A stretch of 64,000 bases of DNA from assembly GCF_042680125.1 (NCBI RefSeq), contig NZ_JBHTNY010000010.1. One strand, 5' to 3'. The DNA comes from Robinsoniella peoriensis. GTDB taxonomy: Bacteria > Bacillota > Clostridia > Lachnospirales > Lachnospiraceae. The notes beneath the pieces were generated by a model. The model saw only the letters and a program-made list of their open reading frames with translations. It did no database searches and was not told the origin of the DNA. Each line of letters starts with the position of its first letter. Within the stretch, counting starts at the first letter, position 1. The position numbers and the translations under genes were made by a program. This document shows, in pieces, positions 25,405 to 34,300 of this stretch.

Positions 25405-28008
25405 ATGTCTCAAATAAAAGAAATACTTTGTATGCATCACAGTCACTTAGATATTGGCTACACGCATCCGCAAAACATGCTGCTGGAACTGCAATGTGAT
25501 TACCTGGAACAGGCAATCGACCTATGCGAAATAACAAAAGACTATCCTGATTCTTCACGCTTTTGCTGGACATGCGAAGCTACATATCCACTTTTAAAAT
25601 GGCTGGAAACTGCTTCCCCAAAACGTATTGCCCTTTTCCGTGAATTAGTTGCCAGAGGGCAGATGAGTATAACCGCACTTCCAATGCACACTACTCCTGG
25701 CTGTACCTCCTTCCAGCTGAGTCAGGCACTTTCAACCCTGAATACGATACGGACTTTAACGGGAAGCTCTGTCAGTACCGCAATCAATCACGATGTTAAC
25801 GGACAGCCCTGGACACTTTCCTCCTTTATGTTAGACAGTCATATTGAATTTTACATAACTGGAATTAACATTCATATGGGCGGAATACCATATCCACGCC
25901 CTTACCTGTTCGAATGGGAAACTCCGGACAAAAGGCGGCTGCCCACATTTTTAGGCGAACATTATTCTCTTTTCAGTCAGTTTCTCTTTACAGCAGAAAA
26001 CGACACACAAAAGATGCATAAAGGCATCACAGATTACGTCTCACGTTTAGAATCAGGCACCTGGAATTATGATTTCGCTGTATTAACAGCCACAAACCCT
26101 CCCTTATTTGACAACAACTGCCCCGATCATAACCTGGCGGACCTGATACGCCGATACAACAGCGAAGGTCATGAACAGACTATTCGTTTTATTACACCGG
26201 AAATGCTATATCAGCGTCTGTACGGCAGCCATATCCAAAATGTCCCCGTTCACCGTGGCGATTGGAATGACTACTGGAACTTCGGAAGCGGAAGCACCGC
26301 CCGTGAGACAAAGCTGAACCGGCGTGCCAAGCAGCTGCTGCGTAAAGCAGATTTCCTGGAATGCGTTTCCCCATCCTCCTCAGATGCTCATTACCAAAAG
26401 GTACATGCAGAATCTTATAAAAATGCTTTATTATACGACGAACATACATGGGGATCCTGTACGTCGGTTACTGAATTTGACCAAGAGGAAACTTATGCCC
26501 AGGAGATTCATAAAAAAGATTTTGCCTATCGATGCGCAGATACTTCTGCTTACCTTTTGTCACAGCAAATGGAAACTGCCGCCTGCAATCCGGCGCAATC
26601 CGATAGCCAGGACGGGATCTTCCTGGTAAACCCAACCGGATTCCCTGTAGACCAGGATCTCTATGTTCCCTCCTCTTATTTACAGCCGGGAAGGACCTTA
26701 TCCGCAGTAAGGGCAAAGTCCTATCTGCCCTATGACACGAATCATCCTGACCAGACTTATCTTGGTAATGTAACTGTACCTCCCTTTTCTTCAATGAAAG
26801 TACCATTTAAATCCATACCAGCTCTTAGCAGAAAAGCAGATACAATTACAATAACAGATACAATCATTACAACGCCCTTCTATAAAGTTACACTTGATCC
26901 TGAAACAAAAAGGATTAAACAAATTGAAAACCGCAGTAATAAGCAGCAGCTGATTGACGAAACCAGCAGATGGGTCTTTTTTGATATTATAAAAGAACAA
27001 ATCGATCCTGCTCAGGCTGATCCTGAACGCAGTACCATTTTCCCTCGGGATGTAGATCTGGGAAACCGGAATATCAGCCAGTGGGCAACCGGCTGGCCGG
27101 CATTGTACGAAAGCACTTCTTTTCTTTTTGACACCAAAATAACATGCGAAGATGACAAAGTTACGTTGGCATATGAACTTCAAGGCTGCGGATTAGATAA
27201 TATCCATCAGACAATTTCCTTTTCCGCAAATCATCCACGTATTTTATTGGATGCTGTTTTTTCTAACAATAATGGAAGGACACCTCATGGGATCTTTTTT
27301 GCATTTCCGTTGAACCTTTCAAAAGACTGGGACTGTGTTTATGATACAGCAGATACATTTGTACATTTCGATACCGATATTCTGGGCAGCGCCTGCAGAG
27401 ACTGGATTACTGTAGATAAAACAGTATCTGTATTTGAAAAAGGCAGCGGTGTAACACTTGCATGTCCTGATGCACCTCTTATCCAGGTTGGAGGTTTCCA
27501 TTTTGGCAGAGAAGAAAAAGAGATGAAACGCAGTAAAAATCCTCTTCTCCTTGCCTGGCCCATGAATAATTACTGGGATACAAACTTTGCGATTCAACAA
27601 ACCGGAAAAATTCATTTTCATTACGAATTAACTGCATTAGAAACTTTTACATCAGAAAGAGCCTATGAACTTGGAATGCTTGCTAATTCACCATGTGTGA
27701 CTGGTTCCGCCATCCATTGCCAAAATACCCAGATCACACAATATCTATCATGTGACAACCCTTGCGTTTATCCAATTTATCTGCAGCCGATACGCGGAAC
27801 CACTGATATTCTGGCAGCCATAAAAAATTTTAACGACATGCCATGCGATTGTACAATTACACTCCCAGGGCTCTCCATTACAGCTGCTGCATGTTGTGAT
27901 ATCCAGGGGGAACCGACTAAATTTCTTGAGACAGCAAATAACAAATCTGTCAAAGTACCTGTTTTACCATCCGGAATTGCTTTTATTCGTTTTTACAAAG
28001 AAAGCTAA
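25405..28008 (+). CDS. GH38-like protein (DUF5054 type)
   Basis: This 867-residue protein begins with CMHHSHLDIGYTHPQ, where GH38 enzymes have H-x-D with flanking residues. INHDVNGQPWTLSSFM near residue 130 replaces the usual nucleophile segment. DEHTWGSCTSVTEFDQEE near residue 345 corresponds to the later GH38 motif. The pattern matches the DUF5054 branch of GH38, whose specificity is not defined. It follows the mannosidase by 95 bp and probably acts in the same pathway on a different linkage or substituent. No signal peptide. TGGAGAAAAT precedes ATG. Confidence 0.8.
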   Translation: MSQIKEILCMHHSHLDIGYTHPQNMLLELQCDYLEQAIDLCEITKDYPDSSRFCWTCEATYPLLKWLETASPKRIALFRELVARGQMSITALPMHTTPGCTSFQLSQALSTLNTIRTLTGSSVSTAINHDVNGQPWTLSSFMLDSHIEFYITGINIHMGGIPYPRPYLFEWETPDKRRLPTFLGEHYSLFSQFLFTAENDTQKMHKGITDYVSRLESGTWNYDFAVLTATNPPLFDNNCPDHNLADLIRRYNSEGHEQTIRFITPEMLYQRLYGSHIQNVPVHRGDWNDYWNFGSGSTARETKLNRRAKQLLRKADFLECVSPSSSDAHYQKVHAESYKNALLYDEHTWGSCTSVTEFDQEETYAQEIHKKDFAYRCADTSAYLLSQQMETAACNPAQSDSQDGIFLVNPTGFPVDQDLYVPSSYLQPGRTLSAVRAKSYLPYDTNHPDQTYLGNVTVPPFSSMKVPFKSIPALSRKADTITITDTIITTPFYKVTLDPETKRIKQIENRSNKQQLIDETSRWVFFDIIKEQIDPAQADPERSTIFPRDVDLGNRNISQWATGWPALYESTSFLFDTKITCEDDKVTLAYELQGCGLDNIHQTISFSANHPRILLDAVFSNNNGRTPHGIFFAFPLNLSKDWDCVYDTADTFVHFDTDILGSACRDWITVDKTVSVFEKGSGVTLACPDAPLIQVGGFHFGREEKEMKRSKNPLLLAWPMNNYWDTNFAIQQTGKIHFHYELTALETFTSERAYELGMLANSPCVTGSAIHCQNTQITQYLSCDNPCVYPIYLQPIRGTTDILAAIKNFNDMPCDCTITLPGLSITAAACCDIQGEPTKFLETANNKSVKVPVLPSGIAFIRFYKES

Positions 28009-28012
28009 ATAT

Positions 28013-28057
28013 AAAATGGGTATTTCGTTCACATAAATATAACGAAATACCCATTTT
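28013..28057 (+). terminator. Terminator after the GH38 operon
   Basis: A perfect 17-bp stem (28013-28029, 28041-28057) with an 11-nt loop and terminal T run. It starts just after the GH38-like stop. Confidence 0.85.
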
Positions 28058-28246
28058 TATCATCATACCACACCGGATTCCAAAATCAAAAATGTCCCAT
28101 TCATAGTCTCTGTTTCCCTTATCATAACGCCAGCGCAGCTCAAAATATAATTAAAAAAATTGTCTACTCCTCTGCATCCAGTTCTTTAAAGCATTCCCAT
28201 CTCTAAATATTAATTACAAAAATTGTCCATAATATGTTAGAATAAG

Positions 28247-28262
28247 TATTATTATAATAAGT
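28247..28262. promoter_or_regulatory. AT-rich palindrome before the peroxiredoxin
   Basis: TTATTATAATAA is self-complementary and lies close to TTAGAATAA. Together they resemble a loose PerR/Fur-type box about 60 bp upstream of the peroxiredoxin. The rest of 28058-28321 shows no gene. Confidence 0.3.
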
Positions 28263-28321
28263 AATGTTGTAATTTTCAATACTCGAAAATAACACAGATG
28301 AACAAACAAGGAGGTTTTATT

Positions 28322-28786
28322 ATGTTATCAGCAGGAACAAAAGCACCTGATTTTACTTTAAATGACAAAGACGGCAATGCCATCACCCTTTCCTCTTTCG
28401 CCGGAAAAAAAGTAGTCCTTTACTTTTATCCAAGGGATAATACACCTGGATGTACCAAGCAGGCATGTGCATTTGCCAGTGCATATCAAGGTTTCCAGGA
28501 AAAGGATGTTGTTGTAATCGGTGTAAGCAAGGACAGTGAAAAGTCCCATATCAAATTTGCCGAAAAATTTAATCTTCCTTTTATTTTATTATCCGACCCG
28601 GATCTCGTTGCCATACAGGCTTACGATGTCTGGAAAGAAAAGAAATTATATGGAAAATTGGGCATGGGTGTAGTACGCAGCACCTATATCATCGACGAAA
28701 GCGGAATTATTGAAAAGGTCTTTGAAAAGGCAAAACCGGACACAAATGCCGGTGAAATATTGGAATATCTGGATGGAATTGTATAA
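28322..28786 (+). CDS. bcp: Thiol peroxidase of the BCP/PrxQ family
   Basis: This 154-residue peroxiredoxin reduces hydrogen peroxide and organic peroxides using thioredoxin. The active site reads DNTPGCTKQACAFA, with the peroxidatic Cys near residue 46 and the resolving Cys five residues later, as in atypical BCP enzymes. VRSTYIIDESGIIEKVF is typical of the C-terminal part. The ATG at 28322 follows AAGGAGGTTTTATT; an upstream in-frame ATG at 28298 lacks a ribosome site. Confidence 0.95.
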   Translation: MLSAGTKAPDFTLNDKDGNAITLSSFAGKKVVLYFYPRDNTPGCTKQACAFASAYQGFQEKDVVVIGVSKDSEKSHIKFAEKFNLPFILLSDPDLVAIQAYDVWKEKKLYGKLGMGVVRSTYIIDESGIIEKVFEKAKPDTNAGEILEYLDGIV

Positions 28787-28792
28787 ATTTCC

Positions 28793-28870
28793 AAGCTTTG
28801 TATCCATAAATGATATCCCGGATAGAGAATGAAGTGGCGGGAATGAATTTTCAAACACAAACACTCTGGC
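28793..28870 (-). repeat. Third, diverged copy of the dispersed repeat
   Basis: AGCTTTGTATC, a TATC/CGGA core, AGAGAA and GGCGGGAATGAATTTT occur in the same order as in 279-430, with a shorter middle. The element lies after the peroxiredoxin. Its minus-strand frame reads SLSGISFMDTKLGN, matching the LSEIAFVDTKL of the other copies. Confidence 0.65.
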
Positions 28871-28886
28871 AAAATTCACATAAAAC

Positions 28887-28941
28887 CTGCTATGATTTGA
28901 ATGGTCTGCTATGATTTGAATGGTCTGCTATGATTTAAACC
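28887..28941. repeat. Three 19-bp tandem repeats at the end of the ASCH-like gene
   Basis: CTGCTATGATTTGAATGGT is repeated at 28887 and 28906, with a partial third copy at 28925. The third copy contains the stop codon and last codons of the minus-strand gene, so the gene's tail seems to have been copied twice beyond its stop. Confidence 0.75.
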
Positions 28942-29386
28942 TAGCATTATCATAATTATAAGGAATACTTGTTCCCACTACTACATCCTCAATCTTCTGA
29001 ATGATCAGCCAGTCATCCATATTTCCCTGCCTGTCAAAGTCCATAGGTTCGATTGCTTCAACGTTTTTAAATTCAACCAGGCAGAGACACTTTTTATGCC
29101 ATCTTTCTTTTTGTTTCTCTGTAAGGTCTAACTTTTCCTGATTTTCCGCAAGCACTTTTATAATCTGCTCTTCCGAAAGCTTTAAATAATTATCCACATG
29201 TGCGACTTCTGCTTTTGCAGTTATCTTTCCTGTTCCCTTTTTCATAAAATACAGCGTTTCCCCTTCAAATACACGGCTGTGAGGAATCTTTCTTCCCGCT
29301 GCCCCCCGGACAATCATACGCTTAGTTCCTTCCATAATTTTCTCCAAAACCTTTGCTTTATCATCACAATAAACTAAATGTACCAT
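28928..29386 (-). CDS. ASCH/PUA-like domain protein
   Basis: This 152-residue protein has KAKVLEKIMEGTKRMIVRGAAGRKIPHSRVFEGETLYF (a basic, glycine-rich first half) followed by GTGKITAKAEVAHVDNY. This pattern resembles small ASCH/PUA-like nucleic-acid-binding proteins. The exact family is not certain. It may bind RNA or a modified nucleotide. It has its own ribosome site (GAAAGGATATAGAAGAAA) and is separated from the MerR gene by a terminator. Confidence 0.55.
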   Translation of the reverse strand: MVHLVYCDDKAKVLEKIMEGTKRMIVRGAAGRKIPHSRVFEGETLYFMKKGTGKITAKAEVAHVDNYLKLSEEQIIKVLAENQEKLDLTEKQKERWHKKCLCLVEFKNVEAIEPMDFDRQGNMDDWLIIQKIEDVVVGTSIPYNYDNARFKS

Positions 29387-29446
29387 TTTCTTCTATATCC
29401 TTTCTATTTTCATGTAACACTATTTTCTTTCACATAAAAAGAATAA

Positions 29447-29467
29447 ACCCTACAGTAACTGTAGGGT
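29447..29467 (-). terminator. Terminator after the MerR/GyrI gene
   Basis: ACCCTACAG-TAA-CTGTAGGGT forms a perfect 9-bp stem; on the minus strand TTTATTCTTTTT follows. Confidence 0.75.
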
Positions 29468-29479
29468 CAAGCTTTTTTC

Positions 29480-30298
29480 TTAACGTTTTCTTACCGGAAT
29501 TAATAATTCTGTTATAAACTCTTCTTCATGCTCTGTCAGAACCGGATCGATGAGATACTTTTCTATTGCATTTCCACACATTTCAAATCCTTCTTTTTCC
29601 ATCCATTCCATCATAAGTCCATACGTCTGGTACTCATTGCGGTATGGTCCGTAATGTATGGCGGAAACAACTTCCACATTTCCAAAATCGCGAATATAAT
29701 CAGATCCTTCCCCTGCCTCCTGTACCGAAACACAAACTTCAATATCCGCATTCATCGGATCATAAACATGGTAGTCATCATAATAGACAGCCATCACCGG
29801 CCCAACTGCATTACATTTTTCTTTCTTTATCAGCGCCTCCAGACCTGCAAAGCGCTTCATGAAACCAACCGGGTCAGCCGCCCCTTTATTTCTGATGAAA
29901 AGGACCTTCATGGGAGGTAACTTATCTGCATGAATATGCGGCTGATGATCCTGGTAATTTAATGCATTTAAGTAATATTCCAATCTCTTTTCAAGAAGAA
30001 TCAGACCTTCAATGTCTTCTTTTATTTCAGACAGTTTTTGCTGCAGGGCTTCCCTGCTAACGCTGGCAGTATGATTTGCCAATCGCTCTTTGATTTCTTT
30101 AATATTGTATCCCTGTACCTTAAACTGCTTAATTATATTTACATGCAGCAGCTGGGATTTAGCATAGTAGCGGTAGCCTGTATCCCCATCTTTTTTCGCC
30201 GGTATTAACAGGCCGATTTCATCGTAATAATGCAGTGTCCGAACAGGTATATCGCAGAGTTTAGATACTTCACCTACCGTATAATATTCTTTTTCCAT
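29480..30298 (-). CDS. MerR regulator with GyrI-like effector domain
   Basis: This 272-residue protein of BmrR/Mta layout has a MerR DNA-binding domain (YYTVGEVSKLCDIPVRTLHYYDEIGLL at residues 5-31), a coiled coil to about 115, and a C-terminal GyrI-like drug-binding domain (about 125-270; PPMKVLFIRNKGA, SAIHYGPYRNEYQTYGLMMEWM). It should sense a hydrophobic cation or small molecule. It follows the NimA-like gene by 6 bp, so it may control its own operon. Confidence 0.88.
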   Translation of the reverse strand: MEKEYYTVGEVSKLCDIPVRTLHYYDEIGLLIPAKKDGDTGYRYYAKSQLLHVNIIKQFKVQGYNIKEIKERLANHTASVSREALQQKLSEIKEDIEGLILLEKRLEYYLNALNYQDHQPHIHADKLPPMKVLFIRNKGAADPVGFMKRFAGLEALIKKEKCNAVGPVMAVYYDDYHVYDPMNADIEVCVSVQEAGEGSDYIRDFGNVEVVSAIHYGPYRNEYQTYGLMMEWMEKEGFEMCGNAIEKYLIDPVLTEHEEEFITELLIPVRKR

Positions 30299-30304
30299 AT
30301 GTTG

Positions 30305-30778
30305 TTACCGATTACAGCATTTACAGCTGATTTCCTCCACTTCCAGTCTTATTACCTTTACCGCTTTTATCATATTTTCCGAAAAAGTCAGATCGCGATT
30401 CGTTGTATACTGTTTCATCAATATGGAAAGTGCCTCTTTTTTCTCTTCATAATCCTCTACAAATGAAAGGGTTCCCACTCCCATAACGCACTTATAATTC
30501 ATTCCATATCCACATGCAGTATCACTTTCTATCAGTTCATGCGCCGTATCCATTTCAAAACCGGCAGCACCATTTTGTTCCATCAGGCGAATCTTTTTTC
30601 CCTCCGGCGCGCTGTGGAAAAAGAGCGTAATTCTGCCGTTTTCCTCACGAACTCCAAAATTAAGAGGTACAATATACGGAACTTTTTCATCCTGTAATCC
30701 CAGTCTGCAGGTATCACACTTCTGCATTACATCCATTATTTCCTTTAAGTCTGTAATTTCTCTGTCACTTCTTCTCAA
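30305..30778 (-). CDS. NimA-like flavin-binding protein of the PNPOx fold
   Basis: This 157-residue split-barrel protein has REITDLKEIMDVMQKCDTCRLGL at the N-terminus, YIVPLNFGV near residue 35 and GYGMNYKCVMGVGTLSFVED in the middle, as in NimA-type and related pyridoxamine-phosphate-oxidase-fold proteins. Some members reduce nitroimidazoles; most are uncharacterised. The start is TTG at 30778 after GGGAGG; no ATG fits. A cysteine-rich end (CKCC) is unusual and may bind metal. It is first in the operon with the MerR/GyrI regulator. Confidence 0.82.
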   Translation of the reverse strand: MRRSDREITDLKEIMDVMQKCDTCRLGLQDEKVPYIVPLNFGVREENGRITLFFHSAPEGKKIRLMEQNGAAGFEMDTAHELIESDTACGYGMNYKCVMGVGTLSFVEDYEEKKEALSILMKQYTTNRDLTFSENMIKAVKVIRLEVEEISCKCCNR

Positions 30779-31029
30779 TATTAATTATCCTCCCGGCCTA
30801 TGCCTCATTTACTGCTTTTTTATTCACCCCTGATTCTCTTTTATTGTACTTGGAAATTCAATTTTAATCAATATCGAATAATATGATACGACGACAAAAT
30901 TATAATCTTACTATAATAAAAAGTTGGGTTTTGTCAAAATATGACGCTTTTATTCGCGTTCTGTTGATTGTTTTTATTTTAATACAAGTTTATCTTTAAA
31001 AGTTTGTATTGTTTCCGTTCGTATCTTCA

Positions 31030-31190
31030 TTTTGTAATTTTTCTACAAACTATTATTCCCCACTATAGTTATATAAAACACCACTCTATAAAAGCATCGA
31101 TAAATATACCATTCCTGTCAGTATGCATAATTCAGAAAAATGAATCGATAATTTTCTGATAAATATACCTTTTTTGTAGTTTTTCTACAA
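31030..31190. promoter_or_regulatory. Paired palindromes upstream of the surface-protein gene
   Basis: TTTTGTAATTTTTCTACAA (31030-31048) and TTTTGTAGTTTTTCTACAA (31172-31190) are near-identical 19-mers, each an inverted repeat around a T run. GATAAATATACC also occurs twice (31099, 31158). They lie in a 550-bp gene-free stretch (30779-31329) before a large secreted protein gene and may be regulator sites. Confidence 0.45.
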
Positions 31191-31253
31191 TAATTTTCAG
31201 TATTTATACTTGTATTTTTACAATTACTTTACAAAAACTTGAATTGGATTTTA

Positions 31254-31282
31254 TTGTTATTCGAAAGCCCCATTGTTATAAT
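31254..31282 (+). promoter_or_regulatory. Promoter of the surface-protein gene
   Basis: TTGTTA (31254-31259), a 17-nt spacer and TATAAT (31277-31282), 48 bp before the start codon. Confidence 0.7.
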
Positions 31283-31329
31283 GGGCACTGTCCAAATCAA
31301 ACAATTTAAGTATGTAAAGGAGAAACATT

Positions 31330-34300
31330 ATGAAAAGAAAAGCAGTTGCATTTTTGCTTGCAGTATCCTTAGCTGCCCCCAATACCGGTATGGCGGCATT
31401 TGCAGCAGAGACCGATACAACCGTACAGGCTGGTCAGAAAGATTACCAGTCACAACCTGCAATCACAGAAGCATCCATTGAAGAAAATACCGCATCACCG
31501 GAATCCGAATCTATTATTCCGGCAGATACACCAACCTCCCCCGAAGCACTCTTCCAGAGTGATGAAACTTCTTCTGCAAAAGGCATTGAATCATCTGCCG
31601 CTTCGTCCGATCAAACGGAGCTGCCGGCTGCCAATGTGATGAACGTAGATTTTTCGGATCAGATGGCAACTGACCATTCGGAAACAGCCAATTCCTATCG
31701 TACCATCGGCAATCCTGTTATTTCAGAAAGTCCGGAATTACATAAACCAATTGCTGACTTTGATGGCAGTTCCGCATATATATATCCTTTTGACTCAGCA
31801 AAATATGCAAAAATCACAAATGCAGTTTCAATAGAGTGCATGTTCAAATATAATAGTCTTCCATCCGGTGAACACGACATTTTCTCAAACCAGCAAAGCG
31901 GCGGAATCGGTCTTGGACTGGACGGTGGAAAGCTCACTTTCTTTGCTCATGTAGGTGGTTCATACAGACAGCCCACTGCTTCTATCCAGGCGGGTCAATG
32001 GGTTCATGCAATTGGTGTGGTTGACGGAGAATCTGTTAAATTATATGTAAATGGAGAACTGGAAGGCGAAATTGCTGCTGCAGGTCCCGTTAAATTTACA
32101 GCAAATACAACTGCCTTAAACTTTGTTATCGGGGGTGACAGCAGTCCTAACAACGGTGTCGAGTATTTGTCAAATGCCGCTGTAAGCTTTGCCAGACTGT
32201 ATGATACCGCTTTGACCGGGGAACAGGTAAAAGCTCTAGATGAAAAAGCTTTTGAAAACGCTGATATCCAGGAGCCAACACCAAAGCAGGTAAACCTGGG
32301 AATCATTTCATCCGGCACTGCTGCTGAAGACTCTGAAATGAATGTAAATCTCCATGCAAACACAGATGAGTCCGGTTCCGTAAATAAAATAACCTATGAC
32401 CTGGTCTACGACCCGGCAGTTTTAACATACGAAGATGTTCAGCATAAAATGAGCGGTGTTACCATAGACAGCAGTAATGCCGGCCGTTTGAAAATCACTT
32501 CAACTGCAGCGCTTTCTACAGATGATTTCCGGCAATACGGCACCACTCGTTTAGGAAAGCTGAATTTCAAAACAAATACCGTATCAGACACAACCGACAC
32601 AACTGTTTCTGTAGAAAACTTCCATGCATATGTAAATGACAAAGATGTAACCGATGCCATGAATCCTCAGGAAGCAGTACAAACGATTACAGTTTACGCT
32701 AAAAATGCCCTTGATTTTAACGGTGATGGCGTTATCGGTGCAGGAGATGTTGCACTGGCGCCTTTGGCACAAAAGGAAGCTGTTGCCGATGCTGCTGCTA
32801 TTTATCCATATAAACATGCAGTTGTTCTGACCACAGACGGAGGCGGACAGGTATGGAATCCCGATGCAATCTACTATACCACTTCCAATTCCATACTTCC
32901 CACAAAAACAAACGATCCTGCCATTATGGCAAAACGTACCAATGAATATGCAATGGATCTGTTTAATAAAGAATTTGCTACAAGCTACACTGCTCAGGCG
33001 GTCACACCTTCCATATCCGGGCAAAATTACAGCTCTATGATTCATGGCATTCCATGGGGTGATGTAATTCCGGAATACCAGCTTACCAACACAAGCGCAG
33101 GTCAGGAATACTATGCCGACTTCGGGAAAGAGACTCCGCTCTACCCCTCAATGTTTAAAGCCGTTACAGCCGCCGCACCGGAAAGGCCTATGGCAGCGTT
33201 TTCCGAATGGAACCCTATTTTAAATGGTATTATTGAAGCAGATGCAGCAGTATTCGGTAAATCCTCCGCTTCTCAGGAAAGCTTCTATGATGTTGCCGGC
33301 TATATCAGAAGTGATGCTTATAATAATACTGCATTAGTTTATATGCAAAGCGATTATATGGATCACATCGGCCACAGTACCGGATATTATAACGACCGCT
33401 ACTGGTCCGAATTAAAGCTCTATGATGATTATTTCAAGGCTGTGACAGATGCTTTAAAAGAAAAAGGCAGTTATGATGATACCTTAATCATTGCTAATTC
33501 AGACCACGGCGGAAACAGCACCAATCACGGTTCCTCCGATCCTTCCAACATGGATATTTTCATAGGCCTTGGAGGACAAACTATAGATTCCGGGAAAAAG
33601 CTGGATGGTGGAGACAATTCTGATATCGCAGCACTTGCTCTCTACGGACTTCGCATTGATAAGCCCGAAACCATGACCGGGGAAGTATTTGATACCAGTG
33701 CCTTCCTGACGCAGGAGGAAATGGCAAAGAAAAACCGCGATATCGAAAAAGTTATCTTTGAACGGACAGGAAAGTCCGGAATATTAAAATTAGAGAATCA
33801 GAAGTCTCAGACCCGCGTGATTGACGCCGTGATAGATCTGGATGGTGCAATAGTTGCAAAAATTGATGCAAAAGGCGGTACCATTCTTCGCCAGGATACC
33901 GAAAACGGACAGTTGAAATTAACGATATCCTATAACAGCCAGCCCACTGCACTTGCAAAAATAACCTTTGACAGACCAACCACCGAAAATGTAAAAGTAG
34001 GTGAAATCATGCTTGGCACACAGGATGGCAGGGAAATCTATGCCGATCTTACGAATACACAGGGTGTTCCTGGTGCGGATATGACAAATCTGAATAATCG
34101 GATTACAGCCCTGTCGAAATTACAGTCTTCGGGTTACACAAAAGCCAGCTGGACGGTATTCGAAGCAGCACTAAAAGAAGCAAAATTAACTGCCGCCAAT
34201 GAAGATGCCGCTCAAAATAGCGTTGACAGCGCCCTGGCAAAATTAAATGCAGCTTTCCAGGGGCTGGTTAGATTAGCTGACAAAACCGTACTGAATCAGA

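Noticed and set aside
28646..28879. Minus-strand frame opposite the end of the peroxiredoxin gene
   Set aside because: It overlaps the well-supported peroxiredoxin and the dispersed repeat; its similarity to the left-edge peptide is explained by the repeat.
31695..33045. Several minus-strand frames of 70-150 codons inside the surface-protein gene
   Set aside because: They run opposite a single 1240-codon gene with clear domains throughout, so they are antisense shadows.
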